A stretch of DNA of 64,000 bases from Mycoplana rhizolycopersici (GTDB lineage: Bacteria; Pseudomonadota; Alphaproteobacteria; Rhizobiales; Rhizobiaceae), in the NCBI RefSeq assembly GCF_013378445.1, contig NZ_JABXYK010000003.1:62001-126000 (forward strand), read 5' to 3'. Both the position numbers and the translations under genes were made by a program. Each line of letters starts with the position of its first letter. The first letter of the stretch is position 1. Below are positions 26,875 to 33,914 of the stretch, piece after piece. The notes beneath the pieces are model-generated. The model did no database searches. It saw only the letters and a program-made list of their open reading frames with translations, and had not been told where the DNA came from.

Positions 26875-27197
26875 GCCATTTCTCCGAACGAGACATAGTT
26901 GCCCGCCAGAAAGCGGTCCCGGATCGCCACAGCTTCACTCACTGCGCGGGAGATGTCCGCTTCGTCACCGAAGTCGCACTGGATATCCACCACGTAGTTC
27001 TGTTCGACATATTCGCGCAGCGCCTCGCGGACATCATCGTCACCTTCACCGCTGTCGGCGACGAGTTCGACGCGGACAATGCCTGCGCTGAACAACGACG
27101 AGATTTGCGGCTCTACCCACTCGTAGTTGTCGGAGCGATCGACGATAGCCAATTTGTCATTGAAACCGAAGTCGTCGAATCTGAATTCCGTGTTCAT
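26871..27197 (-). CDS. Hypothetical acidic protein
   Basis: The ATG at 27197 gives 108 residues (MNTEFRFDDFGFNDKLAIVD). It is strongly acidic (SGEGDDDVREALREYVEQNY, IQCDFGDEADISRAVSEAVA). No domain was recognised. ATGA overlaps on both sides tie it to its neighbours. Confidence 0.5.
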   Translation of the reverse strand: MNTEFRFDDFGFNDKLAIVDRSDNYEWVEPQISSLFSAGIVRVELVADSGEGDDDVREALREYVEQNYVVDIQCDFGDEADISRAVSEAVAIRDRFLAGNYVSFGEMA

Positions 27198-27460
27198 TCT
27201 TGCGCTCCTTCTGCAACTTCCTTCTCCTTGCGGATCGTTGCGATGTAGTTCAGGCACGTAGCTTCTGCGATTTCGATGCCTGCGGCGTTGAGGCCGCGTG
27301 CAATCGTCTTGAGCGAGAAACCTTGCCGCGTCATTTCCTCGATGACGGACCAGACTTCCGGTGATGAAATCTGCTGCCTGAGCGACGGATGCGCGTTGGC
27401 CTCGGCAAACCTCTTGAGAGCGGCTGCGGCTGTAGCGGGATTGAAAGCTGTCATGGTCAT
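27194..27460 (-). CDS. Small predicted DNA-binding protein
   Basis: The gene encodes 88 residues starting MTMTAFNPATAAAALKRFAE; an internal Met two codons later is possible. The segment VWSVIEEMTRQGFSLKTIAR then GLNAAGIEIAEATCLNYIAT looks like a helix-turn-helix of the kind found in plasmid accessory proteins. It is coupled by ATGA overlap to both neighbours. A regulatory role is inferred. Confidence 0.5.
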   Translation of the reverse strand: MTMTAFNPATAAAALKRFAEANAHPSLRQQISSPEVWSVIEEMTRQGFSLKTIARGLNAAGIEIAEATCLNYIATIRKEKEVAEGAQE

Positions 27461-27648
27461 GGGTGCGTTCCTTCGTTGATGATTTCCCGTTCGATGAGGT
27501 CGGTGACGACCTCGCGGATCGTCGTTTCACGTTGTGCAACGTGGATTTTGAGTGCCGTAAGCGTCCCGGCAGGCAGGTCCACTGTCAGCCTGTCCGCGCG
27601 CTCTCTTCGCGACGGTCGGGCCTGGTGGTTGGAGGAGGCCAGAGCCAT
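27457..27648 (-). CDS. Ribbon-helix-helix-like small protein
   Basis: The ATG at 27648 gives 63 residues (MALASSNHQARPSRRERADR). The basic tail is followed by RLTVDLPAGTLTALKIHVAQ and RETTIREVVTDLIEREI, the strand-helix-helix pattern of CopG/ParG-type ribbon-helix-helix proteins, which bind short inverted or direct repeats as dimers. Such proteins act as plasmid partition or copy-number regulators. It is the best candidate on the element to bind the dispersed palindromes or the 14-bp repeats. It starts one base after the stop of the gene before it. Confidence 0.6.
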   Translation of the reverse strand: MALASSNHQARPSRRERADRLTVDLPAGTLTALKIHVAQRETTIREVVTDLIEREIINEGTHP

Positions 27649-27649
27649 G

Positions 27650-27961
27650 TCATGCCTCCTCGACCACGAAGAAGCGGGCAATGGTGTCCTCGTCGGCATG
27701 TTGTTCGGCGAAGTTGCGGGCTTGTGCGGTACCTACAGGATGCAGCCCCTCGCCATCTGACTGCCCGCCCTGGACTGGTTGAGCCCAGCGCGTCATCGCA
27801 CCACCGCGTCCTGCGAGGAAGAAACGTCCCCGGGGCGTCCGATACAGAGTGGTGACTTCGTGACGGAAATCTCCTCGCCCGGATTCGCTTTCGAAAGAGC
27901 AGATTTCCTCTGCTGTCGCGGTGTTGTAGCGGAGGCCGTCGATGATCTTGCTGATGTTCAT
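27650..27961 (-). CDS. Hypothetical protein
   Basis: The ATG at 27961 follows GAAAGGTAACGAA and gives 103 residues (MNISKIIDGLRYNTATAEEI). LYRTPRGRFFLAGRGGAMTR is the most distinctive segment, a beta-hairpin-like motif seen in short plasmid-borne proteins of unknown function. The rest is charged and soluble. It is part of the small-gene operon. Confidence 0.5.
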   Translation of the reverse strand: MNISKIIDGLRYNTATAEEICSFESESGRGDFRHEVTTLYRTPRGRFFLAGRGGAMTRWAQPVQGGQSDGEGLHPVGTAQARNFAEQHADEDTIARFFVVEEA

Positions 27962-28151
27962 TTCGTTACCTTTCACTTGGCCTGCGGGCACGGCTCCGCC
28001 GCGCGCCGAAGCACGTTGTTCATTGATTTCGTTTCCATTTTTCAGGATTTCATGTGATGTGGGGAAGTGCGTTTGTGACTGTCCACATACAAAGTGTTGG
28101 AGCATTCCAACGGCCGCGCAAGAGGGAAAATGCGCCGGCTGAGAAGATTTT

Positions 28152-28412
28152 TCAGCCGTGGACTCGCCAGGCGTTCGACGTCCAGTTTTCGAACGCGTGT
28201 TCTACTTGCGCCAGCGCCGTCGGCATCTCGGAGGTGATGCCGCTTGCGATGACCCGCTTGCCTTTCCGGAGGAACCACGCAGCACTGCGGATGTCGGGCA
28301 AGTCGCCGACGTACAAATAGTACGACGCGCCGGCCCGACGAACCCTGCACTTGGCGCTCTTGTCGCTCTCATTCCATGGATACTCTCTCACACGCATTTC
28401 CTTTCTATACAT
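28152..28412 (-). CDS. Hypothetical protein, behind a strong promoter
   Basis: The ATG at 28412 lies 8 bases after GGCGGAG and gives 86 residues (MYRKEMRVREYPWNESDKSA); the Met at 28394 is an alternative. The protein is basic, with an aromatic core (ASYYLYVGDLPDIRSAAWFL, RKGKRVIASGITSEM). No family was recognised. A near-consensus promoter sits 63 bp upstream. Confidence 0.5.
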   Translation of the reverse strand: MYRKEMRVREYPWNESDKSAKCRVRRAGASYYLYVGDLPDIRSAAWFLRKGKRVIASGITSEMPTALAQVEHAFENWTSNAWRVHG

Positions 28413-28474
28413 AGTTGTATTCTCCGCCTCAGAGGCGAGGATCAATTGTTTGCGCCGCCCCTTCGATAAAGCAA

Positions 28475-28518
28475 CATATAAGAAACGATCCTTTCAACGT
28501 CAATAGTGTAAGCTATTG
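28475..28518 (-). promoter_or_regulatory. Promoter with overlapping palindromic operator
   Basis: On the reverse strand TTGACG (28503-28498) is separated by 17 bp from TATATG (28480-28475), a near-consensus sigma70-type promoter for the gene starting at 28412. The palindrome CAATAG-TGTAAG-CTATTG (28501-28518) overlaps the upstream edge of the -35, an expected place for a repressor or activator. Confidence 0.6.
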
Positions 28519-28520
28519 TT

Positions 28521-28617
28521 TTAATTCAAGAACTCGTTGCGCTAGTACCGCTCGTCGAGTTCTTGAATTAAACCTGTATTCGAGTTCTTGAATTTCGACA
28601 TCGAGTTCTTGAATTAA
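28521..28617. repeat. Cluster of four 14-bp iteron-like repeats
   Basis: The unit CGAGTTCTTGAATT occurs at 28556-28569, 28581-28594 and 28602-28615, and inverted (AATTCAAGAACTCG) at 28523-28536. The inverted copy and the first direct copy extend to 16-bp perfect arms around a 19-bp loop. The last copy overlaps the stop codon of the 60-aa gene. Such clusters are typical of replication origins, transfer origins or partition sites on mobile DNA. Confidence 0.65.
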
Positions 28618-28796
28618 TTTAAGGTTGCATTGGGCAGCATGGCCCTGGCGAGCTTGGTGACAATGAGAAGCGGCAGGATGATCCAGAGAACGAGGCTGCC
28701 GACTTCGACCGCATGCGGAGCTTTGATGGCGATGGTGTAGAGGGTTGCGAAGGCAAACAGTGCGATCGGGAAGGTCAGGATGCGGAGGAGGAGCAT
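28614..28796 (-). CDS. Small membrane protein, 60 aa
   Basis: MLLLRILTFPIALFAFATLY has a first hydrophobic helix, and VGSLVLWIILPLLIVTKLAR a second, with a short soluble loop between. AGAAAGGAAATGCA gives a good ribosome binding site. The stop codon lies within the fourth iteron-like repeat. No family was recognised. Confidence 0.5.
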   Translation of the reverse strand: MLLLRILTFPIALFAFATLYTIAIKAPHAVEVGSLVLWIILPLLIVTKLARAMLPNATLN

Positions 28797-28828
28797 TGCA
28801 TTTCCTTTCTATGTGGGAATGTGGGTTT

Positions 28829-29068
28829 TCAGACGTGCTGAAAGCGGCGGAACGCCTGGATGCCGTCCCGTTCGATCTCGTCGCGCATCGCGGCGGCCGC
28901 ACCGGGCAAACGGGAGCGACGGATAAGATGGCGGACGGAGGTTCCTTTTTCGATCCTGTAGATCGATGCCAGATATCCATTGAGGCGGCCGGCCGTGTCC
29001 CGATCGGCGAATTCCTCAACCAGAAGATTAAAGGTCAAACCTTGAAACGTTGTGCTCGTGATTGCCAT
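28829..29068 (-). CDS. Hypothetical protein, 79 aa
   Basis: The product MAITSTTFQGLTFNLLVEEF is soluble and basic in its second half (GTSVRHLIRRSRLPGAAAAM). It is the first gene of the reverse-strand small-gene run; an AT-rich ATAAATAT at about 29097-29110 on the reverse strand may be part of its promoter. No family was recognised. Confidence 0.5.
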   Translation of the reverse strand: MAITSTTFQGLTFNLLVEEFADRDTAGRLNGYLASIYRIEKGTSVRHLIRRSRLPGAAAAMRDEIERDGIQAFRRFQHV

Positions 29069-29716
29069 TTCGGACCTCGATTACGACTGTTTTCGTTGAC
29101 ATATTTATAGCACATCGGGGCAATGGAGCCCAGGGGACGACGCGGCATGGTTGTATTGTGCCGGAGGAAAACCCAACTGGATTGCTAGGATTTTACGGAT
29201 GTGAAGATGAGGGCCTGTTCCCTGTTCGATGCGGGCCGCAGGCCAAGTCGAACCCGCGCGCAGCGCGGCCTTCTGATGTGTTCCCCGTCCCGATAGCTCC
29301 ATGATCGCCACCGCTCGCAATGGGAGTCACCCGAAGGGCCGTAACGGAGTGTAGGATGCCCAAGGGCGTTGACAGAGTGAGAACGGTGGCAGGCTTGGCG
29401 CGGAGGGTGGGAAAGGGATTCAGGGGTAGTCGGACCCATTCGAGAAGCCAAGCGTGCTGTATGGGCGCGCATACGGCCCCGTACAGCACACTTGAGCTTA
29501 AAATGGACTCATGGACCATTCTGGCGCGCTACCGCGCCCCACGATGAAGAAGAGCATATCGGAGCGGTCAACATAGTGGTCCTCGATATCGAGGAGACCG
29601 CGGGAATTCGCGCATGCGATTTCGGAATCACGTCTGCCGCAGGAGCGTCAGCATAGCGACCCGGAACGGGTGACGCGGGACCGACTGACGCCGAAATCGC
29701 ATTCCGCTTGATCTGT
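29069..29716. other. 648-bp region without a convincing gene, with inverted repeats
   Basis: Open frames here are short, overlapping and without ribosome binding sites. Structure is present at the right: the 14-bp palindrome CCTCGATATCGAGG (29581-29594), and TGCGATTTCGG (29615-29625) with its inverted copy CCGAAATCGCA (29691-29701). The region lies between the small-gene run and the EcoRII-like gene and could hold a transfer origin or a decayed gene. Confidence 0.4.
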
Positions 29717-30943
29717 TCAAGCTATTCGGACGTCCCCGATAAATTCTTCCAGCGTCATCAGATGCGGGCGCACGGTATCGGGATACGAGTCGTGCAGGCC
29801 GGCGGGAACGACGAGCCGGACGCCCGCTTCCGTCATCTCGTTGAACTGGGCCTGAGACACACCTTCCTGGAGCGTCAGCAAATGCTTTGTCGGAATGCGG
29901 TCGGCTTCGTTGATGATCTGACGCCAGCGGTCCTTACAGGTAGTCTTCGCGGCGAGCATGCGCAGCCTGTTGGCGGGGAAGGCCCCGTTCTCGTAGGCTT
30001 CGACGTTGGGAAACAAAAAGTCAGGTCGCTTGTTGCCCTCGATAACCGGGTTGTGGACGAAATTGGCACCAGGCGACAATCCGTCTTCCTCGAAAATCGC
30101 ACTGGCATGGTATTCAAGCGATTTGCCCGCCCTTGATTTCCGGCTCTGCAGGATGGTGTTGGCGAGGCCGAGAAATCCGTCGATCGTATGGAAGCCTTCG
30201 CTTATCTTGGGCATCCACGTCGCCTGCTCGACGCTCTTGAAAATCTCGAACTCGCATGCACGACGTCGCATCAGCCGGACATCGGCATTCGTCCCTGTTG
30301 CCGGCCTGAGCGAAATAGTCTTTTCGATGATCTGACGCCCGGTCGGGAACGTCACCAGCCACTCAGGAGGCATCTCGGCCGGACCCAGCCAGCAAGAAGT
30401 TCGCGCTGCTGGGGTAATGGTGAACAGGTCAGCCTGTGGCTCCGAGATTCCCGGACGCCAAATGACTGGAACCTTGGGCTCAACTGGCCCAAGTCTTTCC
30501 TCGATCAGGTCGGCCTGGATGCCATCATCGCATAGCCAGACATGGCACGATGCATCGGCAGCGTCCGTCTCGGGCGCGAAAGCGAAGACCACAAGCGCGC
30601 CGGTACTGTCTGCATCCAGAAGTGCGGACTGGCCGCCGCCGAAATTGGTCAGTCTGGTCTCGTTACGGGTCTTTCCATGGAGCCTGTTATTGTACCAGAC
30701 CGCTCTTATGGTCCGGACATCAGGATGGGAGTCGACATAGAGTTCGAAGCGGGCATCCGGATTCAATTCCTGAGGACGATTCAGGCTGGGGATGATTTCA
30801 AAAAGAAAATCTTTCGGGATATAAGGGCCGGCCTGATGCGAGCCGTTCGCCAGCGTGTCGTTACCCGACAGGCGCTTCGCGTACCAAACGAAACCTGGTC
30901 GACCGTACTCGTCCATCCAGTCCGTCAGGTCACTGATCGCCAT
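29717..30943 (-). CDS. EcoRII-like type II restriction endonuclease
   Basis: This 408-residue enzyme has the two-domain layout of EcoRII. An N-terminal effector-binding part (WYAKRLSGNDTLANGSHQAG, PYIPKDFLFEI) is followed by a catalytic PD-(D/E)XK domain (FEIFKSVEQATWMPKISEGF, ANTILQSRKSRAGKSLEYHA, NKRPDFLFPNVEAYE, LAAKTTCKDRWRQIINEADR). EcoRII cuts at CCWGG (W = A or T) and needs two sites; the same target is likely but not proven. Its start overlaps the end of vsr by 14 bp, so methyltransferase, Vsr and nuclease form one operon in the order M-vsr-R, giving the new host protection before cutting. Confidence 0.85.
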   Translation of the reverse strand: MAISDLTDWMDEYGRPGFVWYAKRLSGNDTLANGSHQAGPYIPKDFLFEIIPSLNRPQELNPDARFELYVDSHPDVRTIRAVWYNNRLHGKTRNETRLTNFGGGQSALLDADSTGALVVFAFAPETDAADASCHVWLCDDGIQADLIEERLGPVEPKVPVIWRPGISEPQADLFTITPAARTSCWLGPAEMPPEWLVTFPTGRQIIEKTISLRPATGTNADVRLMRRRACEFEIFKSVEQATWMPKISEGFHTIDGFLGLANTILQSRKSRAGKSLEYHASAIFEEDGLSPGANFVHNPVIEGNKRPDFLFPNVEAYENGAFPANRLRMLAAKTTCKDRWRQIINEADRIPTKHLLTLQEGVSQAQFNEMTEAGVRLVVPAGLHDSYPDTVRPHLMTLEEFIGDVRIA

Positions 30944-31397
30944 CCGTCGTCCCCTCTATATCCGCAGCAAACCTGCCCGATTCGAGCCAGTTCGCCACCT
31001 TGTCGATAACCTCGACGATCGGCAACCTCGTCCTGCCTTTCAGCGCGCATTCCCAAACCGTCAGGTGCCGCCACCCCAGTCCGTCCAGCGCCTTCCTGAC
31101 CTCGACGTCCCGTTGCCGATTGCGCGCGATCTTTTCCGTCCAGAAATCGACCCGTGAAGACGGGAGCCTGAACAGGTGGCAAGTGTGTCCATGCCAGAAG
31201 CAGCCGTCCACAAACACAACGGCTCTAAGCCGCGGGAACACCAGGTCGGGCTTGCCTGGCAGGCGCTTGTCATGGAGACGATATCGCCATCCACGCGCGA
31301 ACAACGCCTTGCGGATCAGGATTTCAGGTTTCGTATTCTTTCCCCGGATGCCCGACATCATCAGGCTACGCTTCTCCGGGGTGACGATATCCGCCAT
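30930..31397 (-). CDS. vsr: Very short patch repair endonuclease Vsr
   Basis: This 155-residue protein carries all Vsr hallmarks: MADIVTPEKRSLMMSGIRGK at the N-terminus, NTKPEILIRKALFARGWRYR, the catalytic GKPDLVFPRL with its Asp, and VDGCFWHGHTCHLFRLPSSR holding the zinc-binding Cys/His. Vsr nicks beside T:G mismatches that arise when 5-methylcytosine deaminates in the Dcm-type target, limiting mutation caused by the partner methyltransferase. Its start overlaps the methyltransferase stop (TGATG), and its end overlaps the restriction gene. Confidence 0.93.
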   Translation of the reverse strand: MADIVTPEKRSLMMSGIRGKNTKPEILIRKALFARGWRYRLHDKRLPGKPDLVFPRLRAVVFVDGCFWHGHTCHLFRLPSSRVDFWTEKIARNRQRDVEVRKALDGLGWRHLTVWECALKGRTRLPIVEVIDKVANWLESGRFAADIEGTTDGDQ

Positions 31398-32635
31398 CAG
31401 GCCCGCTTTCTGACGACCTCTTTGCGGGCGTCGAGAATGTAGGGCTTCATGAGCTGCGCAACCGCCTCGACAGCAGGAACCGCGACGGAATTCCCGAACT
31501 GGCGGTAGGCCTGTGTGTCCGATACGGGGATTATGAAGTCGCTATGTCCTGGAAGGTCAAAGCCCATAAGCCGTGCGCACTCCCGCGGCGTCAGCCGGCG
31601 CGGGTTCCGTCCGTCACCTCTGTCGATGAGGATTTCCGATCCGTCCTTGTGGTAGCGAGCCGAGAGCGTGCGGGCGACCCCTTCCGCGCCGAACAAACCG
31701 AAACCGAAACCGTTGCCTTTTGCCTTATGCTTGTCGGCATAGGCCTGAAGGTAGGCCCAGAGCTTGTCGCTCAGTGTGTACTTGTCCGATACCCGGCCGA
31801 TATTGCCATCCGTAAACGGCTTCTCGGGGGCTTCCTCTCCGTTCTCCGGATGCAGGATGGTCTTGAGGGTTGGTCCCTTCAAAACGTCAGGCACAACAAG
31901 GTCTTCGAAATCGAAACCACACTCGTCCCTGAAACCGACAATGAAAATGCGTTCGCGGTGCTGCGGCAACCAGGACTTGGCATCCAGTATCCTGCACTGG
32001 ATCGTATAGCCAAGCTCGTTTTCCAGCACGTTCCGGATGATCTTGAAGGTCTGCCCCTTATCGTGGTTGACTAGGTTCTTCACGTTTTCGAGCAGGAACG
32101 CCTTGGGACGATGGAAGGCAAGGATGCGCTGGATATCGAAGAACAGCGTTCCCTGCGTCTCGCAGGCGAAGCCATGGGGCCGGTTCAAGGCGTTCTTCTT
32201 GGAGACGCCCGCTATCGAGAACGGCTGACACGGGAAACCGGCCAACAGGACGTCATGAGGCGGGATGTCTTCCTCACGCAGCTTGGTAATGTCCGGAAAG
32301 ATGTCGTGGTTATCCTCCGGGTAATTTGCCCGATACGTCTCCTGCGAATGCTTGTCACGCTCACACGTGAAAATGCACTTTCCGCCGATCGCATCGAAAC
32401 CGCGACGAAGTCCGCCGATCCCTGCGAACAGATCGATGAAGGTGAACGAATGTTCGGGCGTCGCCTCGGAGCATCGTTCATGCCGAACGGCCTCAAGGGA
32501 GTCCAGCACCACTTTGCGGGGAACGTTCTTACCCGACTCCCATCGGTAAACCTGACGCTCTGTGTAACCCAGTCGCTCGGCCGTTTCAGGGATACCCAGG
32601 CCAGCCTTCTGACGGAGGGCGGAAAAATCACTCAT
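31397..32635 (-). CDS. EcoRII/Dcm-like DNA (cytosine-5) methyltransferase with N-terminal HTH
   Basis: This 412-residue protein begins with a helix-turn-helix (IPETAERLGYTERQVYRWES), followed by the C5-methyltransferase domain: motif I TFIDLFAGIGGLRRGFDAIG, IV with catalytic Cys LAGFPCQPFSIAGV, VI FLLENVKNL, VIII WLPQHRERIFIVGF and IX/X RLTPRECARLMGF with YRQFGNSVAVPAV. The resemblance is to M.EcoRII and Dcm, which methylate the inner C of CCWGG. The HTH suggests that the enzyme represses its own operon, as shown for several M.EcoRII-type proteins. It is the first gene of the M-vsr-R operon, with a 114-bp gap to the gene before it. Confidence 0.92.
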   Translation of the reverse strand: MSDFSALRQKAGLGIPETAERLGYTERQVYRWESGKNVPRKVVLDSLEAVRHERCSEATPEHSFTFIDLFAGIGGLRRGFDAIGGKCIFTCERDKHSQETYRANYPEDNHDIFPDITKLREEDIPPHDVLLAGFPCQPFSIAGVSKKNALNRPHGFACETQGTLFFDIQRILAFHRPKAFLLENVKNLVNHDKGQTFKIIRNVLENELGYTIQCRILDAKSWLPQHRERIFIVGFRDECGFDFEDLVVPDVLKGPTLKTILHPENGEEAPEKPFTDGNIGRVSDKYTLSDKLWAYLQAYADKHKAKGNGFGFGLFGAEGVARTLSARYHKDGSEILIDRGDGRNPRRLTPRECARLMGFDLPGHSDFIIPVSDTQAYRQFGNSVAVPAVEAVAQLMKPYILDARKEVVRKRA

Positions 32636-32749
32636 GAATCACCTCGGCATTCTCTGGGAGTCTTTCTGACATTACGGCAGGAAGTAATCCATAGAACATA
32701 ACAAGAACATCCGGATGTCAACTGATTATTATTGCAGCTCTCGTCGACC

Positions 32750-33652
32750 TCAGAGTTCGAGGGTTGATCTGCCAACCACTCGCCTCATGTCGCCTCCGAA
32801 CTGTGCAAGGGGCCGATAGAGGTCAGCCCCGTTGAGGTTTACAGCATGCCTTTCCCTACCATCGCCCACCACACGGGCCATGACCGCCGAATGCGTTGCA
32901 TCGGGCATGTAGATGGCCGAGAACCCCATCCTCTTGAACAGAGCCATACGGCTAGTGGTCCAGAACTCCTCTGGCTGATTGAAGAAACCGAAGCCGACAC
33001 CCTCGATGGAGTTGGAAGAGTAGAGAAGTCTTTCCCGCGCAGCTTCACTCTTCACAGAGATGACCAGGTTGGTAGGCGCGCAGGGGATCAGGATGTCCCC
33101 GAACGCTTTCAGCGCCTGCATCCTCCCCTCGTTCATGATGATATGACCAGGCATCTGCCATCTCGGCCAATTGTCATCATCCAGGGCCATCAGCGGCACG
33201 CCGGCGGATTCGAGAACCTCACTGCAGAGGAATTCCATGATCGTACCGCCGATATTCCGGACAACTTCGCGCGGCGGATAGGCCATTGCTGGAGTGCCAG
33301 GGCGAGGATGCTGGATCAGGAAGGCATCATGAACGTTTGACGAGTCTATTCGGGTGCCAAGCGTAAGTTCGCAGAGGTGAACTACCGCTCTGGCGGTGGG
33401 GGAAATCTCGATTTGCGTAAACAGACACGGACAGTAATCCAGCAGTCGTTTCAGCATCGCCCGGTTCAACGGAGACGGGAACAAGGCCGCGGATGTCCAG
33501 GTGCCGACGGAACGGAAGTTGGCGTCAAGAAACGCTGCCACGGCAGGTCTGTCAGCCACCCTGATTTTCAGTTCAGGCCGGTCGAGAACCGGAGCCCAGG
33601 CGGGACTGCCTGACGGTGCAGACATTGGGCAAAACGGATGAAGACAGTTCAT
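32750..33652 (-). CDS. Uncharacterised protein with a possible nuclease motif, upstream of the EcoRII-like operon
   Basis: The ATG at 33652 follows AAGGAGGAAAC, an excellent ribosome binding site, and gives 300 residues. No family was recognised. A segment GDILIPCAPTNLVISVKSEA (G185-A204) has the spacing D186...x-V-K201-x-E203 of divergent PD-(D/E)XK nucleases, in which the middle acidic residue may be replaced by Ser199. ALDDDNWPRWQMPGHIIMNE may be a second conserved element. Together with the adjacent restriction genes this makes a nuclease or restriction role plausible, but it is inference. Two cysteine-rich bits occur at the start (NCLHPFCPM). Confidence 0.5.
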   Translation of the reverse strand: MNCLHPFCPMSAPSGSPAWAPVLDRPELKIRVADRPAVAAFLDANFRSVGTWTSAALFPSPLNRAMLKRLLDYCPCLFTQIEISPTARAVVHLCELTLGTRIDSSNVHDAFLIQHPRPGTPAMAYPPREVVRNIGGTIMEFLCSEVLESAGVPLMALDDDNWPRWQMPGHIIMNEGRMQALKAFGDILIPCAPTNLVISVKSEAARERLLYSSNSIEGVGFGFFNQPEEFWTTSRMALFKRMGFSAIYMPDATHSAVMARVVGDGRERHAVNLNGADLYRPLAQFGGDMRRVVGRSTLEL

Positions 33653-33914
33653 GTTTCCTCCTTGAGAAACCTGAACTTGCCACGCCGGCCTTGCGTCAAA
33701 CCGTTGGTTCCGCCAATCGAGAATTATGAGCATCTCGAAGCCGTGAGCATAGCGACGCTGAAAGGGTTGCGCCGGGTTTTCGCATGTCGAGATCGGAATC
33801 AGGGTCGCCGTAAGAGGTTCAGAAGAGTCGCCTTGGCGGGAACCGGGGCCGACCACCCCCGACGAGATATTCCGTGTACTTCCGTACTGAGCTTCCCAGC
33901 CCCTCCAGATGCAG

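Noticed and set aside
28501-28620. CRISPR array
   Set aside because: The repeats are only 14 bp, one is inverted, spacing is short and irregular, and no cas gene is present.
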